The notes beneath the pieces are model-generated. The model worked only from the letters and a program-made list of their open reading frames with translations, was not told the DNA's origin and searched no databases. 64,000 nucleotides of DNA. It comes from Margaritifera margaritifera. Taxonomy: Eukaryota > Mollusca > Bivalvia > Unionida > Margaritiferidae. Below, one piece after another: positions 24,543-37,946 of the stretch. The DNA is taken from NCBI GenBank assembly GCA_029931535.1, contig JAQPZY010001250.1:1302001-1366000 (forward strand), read 5' to 3'. Each line of letters begins with the position of its first letter. Position 1 is the stretch's first letter. Position numbers and translations under genes: made by a program.

Positions 24543-25390
24543 CATGGATTGTAGCAGAAAAGAGTTGACACTGGACGAAAAGATACCATCATATCGTTAT
24601 ATAGAGCGGATGTGAAGAGTAAGGAAATCACCAGAATATGTAATAAGCTTTCATGGTATCAAAATCGTGAAAGTGCAGAAAATAGCCCACGATGTGGTAG
24701 GCCGTGTTTATTGAGTGGTTGGGATAGACGCACGATTTTGTTGCTTGCAAAAGAGAATAGGAGACATAATTTGACAGAAATCATTACCATTAAGAGAGAT
24801 AAAACAAAATAATAATAAAAAAAAAACGAGTTGAGGGTGAGGAGATCAACGTATTTATACCTGGAGAAGGGTTGAGGAAGAATGTGCTTCCCCCCATCCC
24901 ATGCGTGAATCCTCCACCTGTGCCTAAATTAAGTTTCATGGTCTAGGGATGTGTAACATACAATGGTATTGGGACACTATCAATCACAAAGGGAAATATA
25001 AATGCACATAAATATACTGAAACACTTGAAAATATTCTGTGATCTGCTATTGCTAGACATTTTCCACAAGAAAACTGTATTTTCCTGGATGACAATGCAC
25101 CAGTGCATAGAGCACACTTCGTGAGGGAATATTTGGAAAATAATAATATATATTCTGTGGAATGGCCAGCACATAGTCATGACTTAAACATTACTGTGAA
25201 TGTGTGGCTTCAACTTAAACGAAATCTACAAAACGATATTCATTATTTGAGGACCTCTGTTGTACTTGATGGCGCCATCAGAGTAGATATGGAAAACTTA
25301 TCAGTAGAAATTATTCAAAACTTATACCGGTCAATTTCAAGACGATTATCAAGAGTTAATAAAGTCAAGGGATGTATCACAAAATATTAG
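24543..25390 (+). pseudogene. Tc1-like transposase, internally deleted
   Basis: The N-terminal helix-turn-helix part reads RKELTLDEK, then in another frame VKSKEITRICNKLSWYQNRE and PRCGRPCLLSGWDRRTILLL. After IITIKRDKTK the middle, with the first catalytic Asp, is missing. Sequence resumes at about 24840 as EEINVFIPGEG, VTYNGIGTLSITKGNINAHK, the second DDE block FLDDNAPVHRAHFVREYLEN, then WPAHSHDLNITVNVWLQLKR, where DLN-I-VNVW matches the DxNxIENxW block of Tc1. Stops and deletions make it inactive. I saw no terminal repeats. Confidence 0.88.
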
Positions 25391-25394
25391 GGTA

Positions 25395-26470
25395 TTGAGA
25401 AAAAATTTGTAACTAAAGATGTGAGGTGAATGGTTTGTTTATGTGTCATCACATACGTTTTTGCCAATACTGACAGGCCTTATGCATTCTGGTCGTTTGA
25501 TTGTTTCCTCCTCGTTTGATAACGAGAAATCAGATTGTGCTGAGTACTGAATGTTTTTTTAATTTGTTCAGTGGTGTGAAAGATGAGTGACAGTTTTTGT
25601 GTGATACACATATTTGGATCCAATCACTTGTATTATCAGTCCTTGAAATCTAGGCAGGTTCTCATTTTCCACACTGAGGAAACGCTTATTATATTATAGT
25701 TTGATTGGCATTACAGTCATTGTTTTACAAAAATAATAGTGTCCAATTTGGTGTGTCTTATTTTCAAGATTAATACATTTTCCACGCTGATCCATTACTT
25801 ATACAACACATGGAAAAAGTTTAGGAAGAAAACAACTTTTACTTTCGTAATGAAATTATCCCACCCAACCCCCGAACTAAATCATTAGGGATCCAACGTG
25901 TGCATCAAAGGGAACAAGAAGAAGTGTAACCACGATAGAAAACGCATTGTGTCCATGCTCAATCAAAATATCATGGCACTTTTCGTGCGAATGATGTAAA
26001 CCTGTTTTTAATTACGAATCGTGTTGCAAAATTAAACACTGAGTAATATATTTGATTTCAAAAAGGTGGTGTAAACTTAATCGTATTGAGTTTCAAATTG
26101 AAACTAGACGAGACGTCTTATAAAATCGAGGATTTATTTGTCTTCAGTTACTGATATAATTACAGAGAAGTTGTCCTTAAGAGCGTCATGTTCAAATGGA
26201 CGCTTGGCTTTTGTTGTTTCGAACAAAGCTGATATTTTGGGGTCCCTGTTCGCTTCTGAGTGAACTGGCTAAATAACTGTCTATTTTGAGAGCATTCAAT
26301 TGTTATATGATATGCTTTGTATCATAGTATCACATTGCAACTGGAATAAACGGGCTGCCTTTAACATAAATCAAACGCGATCTTCTTTTAAGTAATAATA
26401 AGCTCTAATGGATATACTGTTTTGTTCGACTGTTACCGTTATTCTTAAGCACTTTCGCTTTTAAAAAGTT
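25395..26470. other. No gene seen
   Basis: AT-rich spacer downstream of the Tc1 relic, possibly including its 3' end. No motif was recognised. Confidence 0.45.
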
Positions 26471-26474
26471 TCCA

Positions 26475-26590
26475 TATTGTATGCATTATATTCATACAAC
26501 ACAGTATATCATTATTGTATGCATTATATTCATACAACACAGTATATCATTATTGTATGCATTATATTCATACAACACAGTATATCATTA
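26475..26590. repeat. 38-bp tandem repeat, three units
   Basis: Units start at 26475, 26513 and 26551 (TATTGTATGCATTATATTCA...). They are almost identical, so the array is young. Confidence 0.97.
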
Positions 26591-27052
26591 TTATAATTAT
26601 GATATGTTGTTTGAGTTGTTTCGATAGTTTTATTCAATGAGAAGAAAATTAATTTTATTGAATAGTTTTTCATAACTATAGTGCTTATATTTCAATGTTC
26701 ACCTGCAGGCCCCATAAAAACCTTAAACAGCTTTTACCAGAAGCACATTTCCTGGAAGTGGTGTGCTATGCTATAGCAATTACCATAACACGGTTGCCAT
26801 ATTGTACTAAAATAGACGAGACGAAATATTTATTAAAGATACAAATACAAAGTTATAATAGTACATCTATAGATAACTGACTCGAAGGTTCATAGTTTAC
26901 CTTACAAGGCTCCTCAGACTGGAACAACCTTTGTAAGGCATTATCATCCATATGACAAAGATACTGTAAAATAAATTCCACATGAATGGCTTAACAGCTT
27001 TTGTCCTGAGTACAGAAAGCATAGCTTTAGACATTTAAGTAAATAATTCACT

Positions 27053-27273
27053 TACCGTCTATACACGCATATAAGTCGATACCAACTGCAAACTGCATAG
27101 ATCCAGATCTGCCGTCGCATAATGCGCCGGCAGATCTGGGTCTATGTAGTTTTTAATGCCTAATCAATAGAACAAACAACATAGACCCTGATCTGCCGGC
27201 GCATTATGCGACGGCAGATCAGGGTCTATGTTGTTTGTATTTGGACCTAGATTATACGCGAGTATATACGGTA
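27053..27273 (+). mobile_element. Dumbbell MITE copy 2, full form (221 bp)
   Basis: Outer inverted ends (TACCGTCTATACACGCATAT on the left, ATACGCGAGTATATACGGTA on the right) enclose two separate long hairpins. Hairpin A (27091-27152) has arms with CATAGATCCAGATCTGCCG / CGGCAGATCTGGGTCTATG. Hairpin B (27173-27238) has CATAGACCCTGATCTGCCG / CGGCAGATCAGGGTCTATG. No coding capacity. It has the same length as the copy at 44436, which lies in the opposite orientation. Confidence 0.93.
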
Positions 27274-27397
27274 AGTGATAAAACAGCCGGTACTAATCGA
27301 GGAAGGTTGTTTCCGACATGTGTTCGAAAACTTCAATGATTTTATAGGTGTAAATGTTACATCTTTTTATTTTGATTTCATATTGAGGTTAATTTCT

Positions 27398-27585
27398 GGC
27401 ATTGTGTATATACGTGAATCATTGTGTATATACGTGATTCATTGTGTATATACGTGAATCATTGTGTATATACGTGATGCATTGTGTATATACGTGAATC
27501 ATTGTGTATATACGTGATTCATTGTGTATATACGTGAATCATTGTGTATATTCGTAACTCATTGTGTATATACGTGAATCATTGA
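27398..27585. repeat. 20-bp minisatellite, about nine units
   Basis: The unit is CATTGTGTATATACGTGAAT, with ATTC/ATGC/AACT variants at the unit junction. The repeat begins inside a short open frame without any known product. Confidence 0.96.
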
Positions 27586-27704
27586 ATCGAATCTGCATTT
27601 TTATGAGGCAGCATCGTATGCATTCATCATTTGTGAAAAATATCAGTTAGGTCAACATTTCGTGAGTATATTTTATAATGACATATCATTAGCAACCTTT
27701 TCAT

Positions 27705-29251
27705 TAGGGGTGAAACGATTAATCGATATATCGATGTATCGATACTTTTTCTATATCGATACCCATATCGATATAAGAGGGGAAGAATCGATACAAAACG
27801 ATACTTATTCTATGCAAGTTACTTTAATCTTCAGCAGTCGTGAATAATTATTTGTCATTTGCCTTTTCATTCTTTAAATTGAGAATTCATCTGAGACAGC
27901 CGTAGCAAGTACATGCACTCATTTCTGTCAGTAAACATTAAAAGCAATTGACAACACCCACTCGCCTTCTACAAATTAACACAAGGTGACTAACTCACGT
28001 GGTTCGAAATCTGCCACCTTCTCCCGCCCCCGTTCCATGCTAATTAGTTTATCTCGTCTGCATCTTCAGCCCCTGATAACATATATCAACGGAAAGAAGA
28101 CATTGCAGATTTCTTCCCTATGTATGATTTAAGTACTTTACTGATAATTTCTTAACCACTGTTACGCGAAATTTATCTGTTGCATTGCATCTTGTCTACT
28201 TGGATCGAATTGAAGGCTACACATCCGGTGTGTCACGCAGTGTTACATGCAGTTCTGATTAGTGGTTATTGTTTGTTCAAGTCCAGGATAAAACAATAAC
28301 CACCAATCATAACTAACTGATGCGTGTTCACTGCGTGACATACCGGAAATATTGGCATCCAAACTCTATCCAAATAGATACAAAGCAACATAGAAACTTC
28401 ACACAAAGTGACTATTAAATGATATGTGTAAAGTACTTAAATAGTACATGGGGAATAAGTTTGGAATATCTCCTTTTACGTTGATTTTAAGTAATCAGCG
28501 AACGAACCTGCCGATGGGATAAAAAAAAAAAAAAAAAATAGCACAGAATCGGCAAGGGGGCAGATTCCAAACCGCACGAGTTATAGCCACCTCGTCAATT
28601 TGTAGAAAGGGAGTGGGTGTTGTCAATAATTTCCTTTTTCACTGACAGAAACAAATGTCTGTGGCCGCGGCAGTTGATTTGCATCTGCAGGAAGTACAAT
28701 GTGAAGGATTTGGCTATTAGTTATCTCCACTCCCACACTCGGGCTTGTTCTAGATAAGAATTTCATTGCACAAGGAAATTGCACTGTTTCTTCTGTTTTG
28801 AAGATAACACCGTAATGTCTTCAAAATTTAAGTGAAAACATGAAACTGGCAACAAGATGTTTTAAAAACATTCATTTAATGCAAAACAAAGGGCGTGGTG
28901 ACCAGAATGTGTCATGCATATGATCGAATGGAGCAGCCTGAAATGGCCTAAAAGGTTTTTTAAAAAATCACTAACAGCTAGATGTTTTTTTTGTTTTTGC
29001 TTTTTTAAAAAACTTGTCAGGGATGAGAATGGTATATGAACAGATGATAAGTCTATGTTTGTTTGTCATCTGCATACTGGAAATACACCGAATATGTGAA
29101 CACATAAAAAATGGCACCACCCTACCTTTGACAAAAATTCTAAATATGAAAAGACCACCAAGCTGATATGTGTATCGATAATGTATCGCATCGTAGGTTG
29201 CGTATCGAGAATCGTATCGATGCGTGGCAGAGGTGTATCGTTTCACCCCTA
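27705..29251. mobile_element. Non-autonomous hAT-type element with 8-bp target duplication
   Basis: The ends are TAGGGGTGAAACGATTAATC on the left and, inverted, GTATCGTTTCACCCCTA on the right. CTTTTCAT stands immediately outside both ends (27697-27704 and 29252-29259), a perfect 8-bp target-site duplication, which is diagnostic of hAT transposition. Both subterminal regions are rich in ATCGATA / TATCGAT repeats. No transposase is visible in its 1547 bp. The centre is a large imperfect palindrome, annotated separately. Confidence 0.92.
27925..28660. repeat. Long imperfect palindrome inside the hAT element
   Basis: The arms meet near 28280. Matching pairs include GTGTCACGCAGTG (28223) with CACTGCGTGAC (28330), TTAGTGGTTATTGTTT with AAACAATAACCACCAAT, TTTAAGTACTTTA (28128) with TAAAGTACTTAAA (28428), and TTGACAACACCCACTC (27948) with GAGTGGGTGTTGTCAA (28608). 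The arms are about 340 bp each with many point differences. The right side outside the palindrome is about 370 bp longer than the left. Confidence 0.85.
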
Positions 29252-29743
29252 CTTTTCATACATTTTCAATAAAGCACCAGATACGCAATAGCCTTTGATT
29301 CCTCTACTTGGTATGGGGTAAGATTAAACAGTTGATTTCCAAGCCAAGAAACTTAAACATATCTCTCGTACACCGTTTTGTACCTTGCAGTTACTTATCA
29401 AAAATACATGCTCATATGTGTACATGCATTTGGCAGCGACAATGTAAACAATGTGTATTCCTGCAATGTAAACAATATAGTGACTTGATTAAATAATGAC
29501 AAGTCTCAAGTCTTTATGGTACGAAACATCCATATTAATAGACAGTCTACAGCTGCAAAAAAACAAGGAAAACTCATAAGACAATAGAAAGTTTCGCAAT
29601 ATTACGTCAGGTACGTGAATTACATGCGGATATAGTAACACGTGCATGCTAATGAATCAACATTGTTTAATTAAGAAATAAAAACCAAGCTATGGTTGCA
29701 GAGAGCACAGCTTAGTGTTTCTTACTTCAAGGCAATCATATAT

Positions 29744-29747
29744 ATAT

Positions 29748-29819
<72 letters not shown>
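29744..29819. repeat. (TA)n microsatellite
   Basis: A nearly pure TA tract with one GA interruption. Confidence 0.97.
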
Positions 29820-29822
<3 letters not shown>

Positions 29823-29944
29823 TCGCAATTATATTTACACACTCCATGGGTGGATGAAACATTTTTATCAGAGCCTCTTAATGAGTGTCATTTATGTTTA
29901 ATCTTCTTAGTAGCTAGCCCACATGCAAGGTACGTTTGATGACT

Positions 29945-30035
29945 CTGATTTATTAGACAGGATAGCAGAAAGTGTGATTCGTCCCCTACAGCATTTAGTT
30001 TTATTTTACAAAATGCACAGCAAAAGAAGAAAGTT
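29945..30035 (-). pseudogene. Possible LINE C-terminal zinc-knuckle remnant
   Basis: The minus strand reads CAFCKIKLNAVGDESHFLLS followed by C. CxxC, then (G)DE.HFLL.C, is the pattern at the C-terminus of many LINE polymerases. It is short and isolated, and it lies just downstream of the BIR-like exon below, in the same orientation. Confidence 0.35.
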
Positions 30036-30091
30036 TTGTTATGGAAAAGGAAATATTAGACCCTCCTTCTATCCGAAACGACAAAACTTAC

Positions 30092-30344
30092 CATAATACA
30101 GGAACCCAGCGTTTGCGAATGTGAGAAAGTTTTGTTTAGACCCTTTTCGGCAGAATACGAAAGAATGAAGTCTTTGCTGTACATCACTGTATGGGGAACT
30201 TCCAAGTCTGTCGGAAGGTATGCAGATCGTCATATAGTGTGGACATCTGTTCATCATATCGCTCCTGTACGTATCGTGGCAAACATGTCTCGTATAGGGC
30301 GAATTTCCTCTTGTTACCATTCAGTGCAACTTCCGAAACGTCTG
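30092..30344 (-). CDS. Possible first coding exon with half a BIR domain
   Basis: On the minus strand an acceptor-like site (tttgcttttag, ending at 30345) is followed by a stop, then ATG at 30318-30320 and 75 open codons to a strong donor: TATTATG|GTAAGT at 30091-30086. The last codons read QRLHSFVFCRKGSKQNFLTF and then ANAGFLYYG. RL.SF...........A.AGF.Y.G is the first half of a baculovirus IAP repeat (BIR), a zinc-binding domain of apoptosis inhibitors. The cysteine/histidine half would have to lie in a later exon. I did not find it in the next kilobase, where a hAT element and a LINE-like tail lie. It could be a decayed exon. Confidence 0.42.
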
Positions 30345-30449
30345 CTAAAAGCAAATGAGATAATTACCGGTAAATCAAGAATTGCAACATCTTTGACTCT
30401 TTCTCATTTATTAGGTCAAATAATGTTTGCAGAAAAATTCTTTTAAAAT

Positions 30450-33400
30450 GTTTTCTTCAATACGAATGATAACAGATTTTTAAACATTATTTTTATTTTG
30501 TTTTGTCTTGCACTCAGTTTGAACAAGGTGAGTTGGGGAAGGAATGACTTGAAAGAGCCAAATATGGTTCCTATAATGAGTAAATAAGTAAATGCCATTG
30601 CACTTTGGTTCACGACCAACAATGCCGCTTCAAAATTACTTTAGATGTCTTAGAGCCTCAGTCCCTAAACTGTTTGGGATTTATTGCATTCCTTTTCGAA
30701 AATGTTAATTTCTGGTGTTCAGCTTAAAGCTGAGAGGCAAAATTGCTCATATTAAGATAAAGCAATTTTAAGTGCCGCAGTAACAAAACGGACAGCATTC
30801 ATTTTACAAATTTAAACTTTAAAATGTCCAAATTTTTACCACCTTTTTAGTTGATTCAAATTCCTTTCTTTGGTAATTTTTCAAAACCATGCACATTAAA
30901 CAATTATTGTCTTGCTTGCGACAAAATGTTGCCGTGGTCTTAGTTATAACTGATTCGTTCGATTTGAATGATAGTGTTGTCTTTTATACGTGAGAATCTT
31001 TGACAAGTTGAAACTAATGAACCACTAGAATCGGAATTGTTTACTTTCTGAATATGATATGTATCTTGGTAAACATTTGTGAAAAATCTGAAAATAATTA
31101 ACGATCATTAAAGATGCATGTGGTCCCAAACCATTCAACAATTCACTGAAAAGATGTCCACAATTCAACCTTGACCGCTACCTTTCACATTTCGGTCCCG
31201 CTAGTCCAGAAAAGTTTACAGTTACATACAAAACTTGATAAAACTCTATTCAAGAAACGTGGAACAAAGTCAATTTAAAAAGCTTAACCCATTGGCCTTG
31301 CAACTTTTCAATCTCCAGAGATGTCCTTTGTCTTCGGATAAACTAGTATTCATAGCTTGTTGAAAATTCATCCATGGATACGGGAGTTTTTGCCCATTAA
31401 CAAACAAGTGCACTTAACGTTCCCGCCGGGCAAACAGACTGAAGAGAGGACGAGGATATGAAATCTTTGTCTTGCCTACTGAGACATTCATCGCTAACGA
31501 CAACAAAGCCTGATTGCAATCCATCAAATGTAAAGAGAAAATACACTTAATCATACAAACATTGTCAACAATTGAATTTATTCGAGGGTTTAGAGCAATA
31601 CAGCCGTCCTTTCGTCATATCCAATGATGTTCCATATACCATAAAGACTTTGTATACAAAGTTGATTAAAAGAAAAGAAAAGAAAAGAAAAACACTATAC
31701 ATGGATATACGAGATAATCATGGTTTCATAAAACCTAAACCAAATATCCATTTTTGACCCAAACCGACCTCCAAATCCCTAGATAAGTTGGAAATTTCGT
31801 GATAAACATCTGCGCAATGCCTGGTGACCGTTCATCCATGGAAACAGGTACAGTTAGATCCATAAGTTTTAACTTCTGACCTCATGAAATTGAGACAATA
31901 GATCCTTGTGACTTTGATATAAGATTTTTATAGCCTTTGATATGTAGGGATGTTCCTTGCTCCATGTTTCAGTCGTGTAAAAAGTGTAAAGATTCGTAGA
32001 TAACAACAGAAGATGTTGCCCGAACAATTAGTACAAGATAAACGCTGATGAACGGACAGACGGACGGAAACCCAGATGTATGAATGGATGAACATTCTGA
32101 CGGATGTATCTAGCCTTTCGGAACAACCTTGCCACAGAGAACAGTTTTTATGTCGGTTGCCAACCTCCATCCTCCCCGCCCCTCCCCCATCTAAGCCCCC
32201 GTTACACTAAGGTGAGGTAAAATACTATGAAAATTTTGCTGGAAAAAAAGAAACAAATGCTCCCGACGGCACTCCCCTTCGCCTGGCAGAAGGGGGTCAG
32301 TTGACTCCCCCACCCCCAAGCCGTCACTGCTGATATTGTTAGCTCCTCGTTGATAGAGTCGGATATACGATGCTAGTATGAAAGTTCTGACAATCGGGGC
32401 TATGGGCGTAATACCTGCCTGAAACGGGTTTATATTTTTTCAACCAACTTGCTGCATGGAAGTTTCTTTTTGTGCCTGGCCTTGGGTGATGGTTAATAGT
32501 AGAACGTCTTTTCAGCAGGTAAATTGAAGCAAGAAATCTAGTAGGTAAGATAAAAGGAGTGGAGACACTTATTGTGACAACCCCACCGCTTATTTACATT
32601 CCTATGTGCTGTGGTCAGCCTTGGACACGCTATGTAGGGATTAGTCTCTGCTATATACCTGTACCAAATAAGTGATCTTCGGTTTTGGCAGTTATAGGAC
32701 CCTAATTATTTTACCAGATTTTACAGAAACTACCGGTCATATACGGTCAAATTTAGTGTCATTTTAACCTGACAACAATGAAGACAGCATACATTTATGT
32801 TTTATTTCAGTGTGTTAATTATATTTCTAATTAAGGCTTGTACAAATGCACTATTTTCAGGATAATAACATCCTCTTTGGATTTTCTTTACTTTCTTTTT
32901 AGGCAGTGTCTTTTTCAAGGTTGGTAAAAAGCATGAAATCAACATATTTGAAACCAAAATTTATATATGAGCACGAAACATTTATTCTAGATCGCCTATT
33001 TTCATAGCTTGGGTGAACTGATACCCTTGATGAAGAAAAATCTCTTCAAAAGCAAAGGGTTGGAGTGTGGAGACGATGGTCATTTTACAACAGTGTTGAG
33101 TGACTCCTCTCCTCGTAATATACTCCCATGGTCAGCTAAGTTCACACATTACTGATACAGGTGTCAAAACCTCTCTGGAACAGGATAGAGATCCAAACTC
33201 TCCAGCGGATCCGTCACACCTATCTTTTAACATAAGTGCCATTCTTTCCCCCTCCCTATGTGTTACATGTAGCTATCTACATTTCATTTTTAAGAAGAGG
33301 AAGACGTATTTTCCAATGACAGACAATGACAAATGAGGTGCGTTTGATAAGTCCACAGGGAAATATAAAGGTCACTTACCATCGAAAAAGTAAAAAGAAA

Positions 33401-33528
33401 AAGACATACCACTACCTGTCAAATAGACTTACCTTAGATTATAATGAACCCTGTATATGTAATAGTTGTTTCATTTTCAAATGTATACTGAATAGCTCCT
33501 CAATTTTAACTATGTCAACACATCCTAA
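30450..33528. other. No gene seen; old degenerate repeat traces
   Basis: The stretch holds no supported gene. A purine-rich AAAAG tract lies at 31670-31690. The segment 31990-32130 (GACAGACGGACGG and neighbours) looks like the degenerate repeat debris common in molluscan DNA. A GC-richer patch lies at 32170-32330. Confidence 0.45.
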
Positions 33529-33638
33529 CAGTGGCGTAACTTCAAATTGTGGAAACTCCCATCAAATTAATATAAAGCGGGATTTTGGGGGCCCCTCCTT
33601 GCCCCCCGGGGGTTGCGGGAGCAGTAGTTACGCCACTG
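33529..33638. mobile_element. Very short terminal-inverted-repeat element (110 bp)
   Basis: The ends are CAGTGGCGTAACT and, inverted, AGTTACGCCACTG. The middle is GC-rich with runs of G and C. CAGTGGCG ends are typical of hAT MITEs, but the flanking 8-mers (CATCCTAA and TATTCTTA) do not match. A lone TACGCCACTG near 56685 may be the end of another decayed copy. Confidence 0.7.
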
Positions 33639-34517
33639 TATTCTTATCCAAATTTATCATGTAAATAATGTCAAAGTGAAACTAGTCCAAACACCAACAT
33701 TTTTTTTTATCACTGTCGTTATCGTTGTCCAACCTGAAGCACAGGCAAATATAACTATACACAGACTATACATATTTCCCATATTTCTTTACAGAGAATA
33801 TAAATCATAACTTATGAGAGTACAATTTCGGGTACTTACATTTAGAAATGTAGCTAGGCAGGAAGAGAATATTACAAGAATACCAATGAGCTTATTATAG
33901 TAAGGAAATGACGATAGCGCTATTTATAGATATTCCGGTATTTATTGTGTTATTGAATTTCTGTAACCAGATTACAAATACCTTTACTATACAACTGTGG
34001 CATGACTTACCCATGACAATGCGTAATGTGAAATTATACAATATCCAACAGTACAAACACTGTGATCTATAGGTATTAGTCCTGGTTAGTCATTTACATG
34101 GACAGTTTATCATGTGTACGTACATTACGAGTGGTTATAGGCACTTGGTTGTGCATAAGAGGCCGTGTGCGCTTTATATCTGTTACGCTGAGTATTAAGA
34201 CACGTGTTAGTAACATGTGTACACGCAAGTTAATATGCATATCATCGGTACATTTTGCATAAAATCTCTCCTTAATTCCACAGAATGTGAGTGACGTCAG
34301 TGCCGTTTCTAGTAATATGTCTCATAAGAGCGATGGTATGTTTGTGTTTGAGCCAAATTATAATATAGAGAAATATCATCGAAGACGAGTGATTTTATGA
34401 GTAGAGATCAATGCCACCATCAACATGTATATCGAAACCTGACGTAAGACGATTACACTGTCGTTCGGTGTGATTTACACCTTTCAACAATTAAAATGGA
34501 AGTGTGACAAAAGACTG

Positions 34518-34520
<3 letters not shown>

Positions 34521-34568
<48 letters not shown>
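34521..34568. repeat. (TC)n microsatellite
   Basis: About 24 TC units with one GTC interruption at the left. Confidence 0.96.
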
Positions 34569-34570
<2 letters not shown>

Positions 34571-34663
34571 GATTACATAAAGCATAGAGTTACATGTAGA
34601 TAATATATCAATATGCTTATGTATGAGCCTGTCATACTTTCCAGAGTAAGTAGACGAACTGAT

Positions 34664-34868
34664 ATTACGTATAACATGTATAAGATATTACATATAACAT
34701 GTATAAGATATTACATATAACATGTATAAGATATTACGTATAACATATATAAGATATTACGTATAACATGTATAAGATATTACATATAACATGTATAAGA
34801 TATTACATATAACATGTATAAGATATTACATATAACATGTATAAGATATTACGTATAACATATACATG
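34664..34868. repeat. 23-bp minisatellite, about nine units
   Basis: The unit contains ATATTACATATAACATGTAT followed by AAG. Copies differ mainly at TTACATA versus TTACGTA. It ends at AACATATACATGTATAAC. Confidence 0.95.
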
Positions 34869-37800
34869 TATAACAATACCAAAACCACCGTGGAAAGACA
34901 ATAAATAACAAAATTGTATAAGATCGGTCTAAGGGACAAAACTCGAAAATACATTTCAACTACGTATTGTTCAAATCAGCTAAAATCACTGTTTATCGAC
35001 TAGGCAATACAATCTGCACGGCAGTTTCATTTAGGAAGAGTTTTGTTTAAACGTGCATGCCTTATTCTCTGAAACTTGTATGTACAGTTCTATTATAATA
35101 TTTATTTCGATTCGCAACTGTGACAACAATCTAAGTAACAAACAAATGAACAAATAAATAAACTACATAGAGCAAATAATGACAACAATAAAGAAAAGAA
35201 AGCACGAAATATCCACTAACATTAAATAATTATTATTGAGGTCTGGTATAGTAAAGCCAGCAAGAAACGAATTAATACTGGACTTGAGTTTAAGTTCAAG
35301 GGTAGTTAGATCAAGAACACGTTTGAAAAAAGAAAAAAATAATATATGTTACAATAAATTACACTTTTAGATAACTGTTTTAGACTCGTGAACTGTTGCA
35401 ACACCTGTTTTACGGAGTCATTGAAATCTGAAAGTTCCTCAGTAAATGGCTTGATTTTAAATAGTAGCTATGCTATTATTTCTCTTGGGAATTTTTTTCT
35501 TTTAGATGTCAAAACAATCTAATATATCATTGTCAAAATATTTAAATAGCAAATACACGAATACAATTATCCTCAACAGATAATTTACATTCAAAAACGC
35601 TTATACATAATTTTAATTAATAATATTGTAGTAATAATATTAAAATAAATAATTTGTCGGGCATTAAATTGAATTTTATTTCAAAGAGTTGTTTGAATTT
35701 CAAGGGAGAGTTTTGAAACTTAAGGGAGTTTTTTGAATTAAAACAGTTACGAAAAAAATAGAGTGTTTTATAACCGAGGAGTGTTTTCAACTCTTACATC
35801 AGAAAAATTACAAAGGCGCACATGTTCTGACATTGTGGTTAAAAATATACACGCCCTAATTTGATAAGCAAGGGCACGTTAAGCACCATTGAAGGCGCCT
35901 TTACTTCTCAGTTTTAATGTTTCATAAGCGGTGGCACAAGGAGGTATGGACTGATGTTGCAGGTCTGATTATCGGTGGCTCCTTCTTTCTGATATAAGCC
36001 GTACATGTACATGTACAATTAATAATAAATGTCCATTATAACTTATTAGCAACTCGTCAAATGTTCCTGTCGAATAATAGGTATATAATTATAATTGCCA
36101 TAAAACAACAAAGGAAAAAAAGACTCACAAAGCATAAACTAATGTTCATTCACTTTTCTTGCAAAGTTTGGAATGTGGATTAGCTTGGCACAGAAGTTAG
36201 GTTTGGATAAAGTATTGAAAAGACGTCAAAGTTTAATTCTATAAAATCATGATCACATCCAATGAATAACTGTAGAAACCTGCTATTGTTTTGCATTCGT
36301 TTTCCAAATTTAATATTTTGAAGTCTCTTGTTATATGGAAGTCTATGTTGAGGAAAAGTTTCGAAAAACGTCTTTCTCAAGCCCGAATCGACCTTTCTGA
36401 CGTGTCAATCAACATTGCGTTACACCAATTTATCTAATTACATATTCCCAATGATTGGGCTATCAGCATGGACCTAGTGTTAGCAGTTGTATAATGTTAC
36501 ATATTGTAGGTCAACATGTTGGAAATATCCCCATAACTTGGACTACGTTTTGGAATATATCAGGAATTGCTTTGACTTTACTAAAATTTGAACTGTTCTT
36601 AAGATCAGATATCTCAGTAAATTTTAAAACTTTTTGATGCATTAGGAAAGATTTCTTATTTTTATTTTTATGTATATGGCCGTAGCACACATTTCGGAAA
36701 GGTCCATCCTCTCCAGTACTATATTCTGAAATTGAAGAAAAAAAATGTATCCTTAAAAATCACATTTTCATCGATGATTGTCTTTTTAAATGTGTTGGAA
36801 AACAAGTTGCTTGTTTTATTTGTAGAGAGGTATGAGATAAGAATTTATAAATACGGATTATATAGCCGAGTCATCGAGTGCATCGGCTCTGCGTCATCAG
36901 CCATTCTAAAAGGAGAATAATATCTGAAGATGTTAACATGATGTCACTATTAAAAAGAGAATAATAATTTCTTAGAATCGGAAGTTTTCTCAATTCTAAA
37001 AATAGGCTCCACAAATAGATTCTAAAAAGGCAATTGAAATTTCTAGTTTTTTTTCCAGTTCTCGAAAAATATTTTGATAAAAGATGTAAAAAAAAAAAAA
37101 GTAGAGTGTATGAGTGACTGTTGTCTGTAAATAGGTGTCTATTTGTCCGTCTCTCGGTGTCTTTGTCTACTCGTCTGTGATTCCCGTAACGTATCAGTAT
37201 ATTGTGATTTAATTCTTGTATTGTAGTCACATACTTGATGCCTTGTCGGAATGCAGTCTCCTTTACAATATTTATATCTCCGCTATGTCACGCGTCTCTT
37301 GTGCATCAGCCCTGCAAAATAAATTTATCACATGTTTTTTTTCTGTTTGCATGCATTGTCTTAAACCCTTTCCTAATCGCAGAGCGTATTTCAATCACAG
37401 AGTATATATCATCTGCTTTTCGCATGTAGTGACCGTCTGTAGACAGTGAGGTGGTTTTCAAGAAAAACTTCATTCATCCCCATGCAAGATTCGTACCACA
37501 GATTTATCGCATGCTATATTATGCGCTATATTCTTGCACCATGAACTTTACATAATAATAATGTATAAATTGCCTGTATACTAGCAGCCTGTTAAGCTCG
37601 TCCTGAAGGGTTAATAACATTTAAATATCACAATACCGCAAAAAATGAACCTATGTGATTAGCTTCGTGTATTATATAACGCAAAAAAAACCTAGCTATT
37701 CTCTTGAAAAACCTATTTGATTCTAACGTCTTTTTAGCCATTGATATTCCAACTGTAATAGGGCAGATATATTCTGTGCGTCCTGAAAAACCCTCGACAT

Positions 37801-37946
37801 TACACCTTTCAGCATGATTACATTTGCCCTCGTTGACATGTCTCCTAACTTATTGCGATATTTATGCCTGTCATTTTTGTTTCTCACGAAAAACTAGTCA
37901 TATTCATAGTGAAGCTAATTTTATTTGGCATTACAAATTACGAATA

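Noticed and set aside
36871..37230. 119-codon minus-strand ORF as a gene
   Set aside because: It is an AT-rich chance frame with no motif and no splice support.
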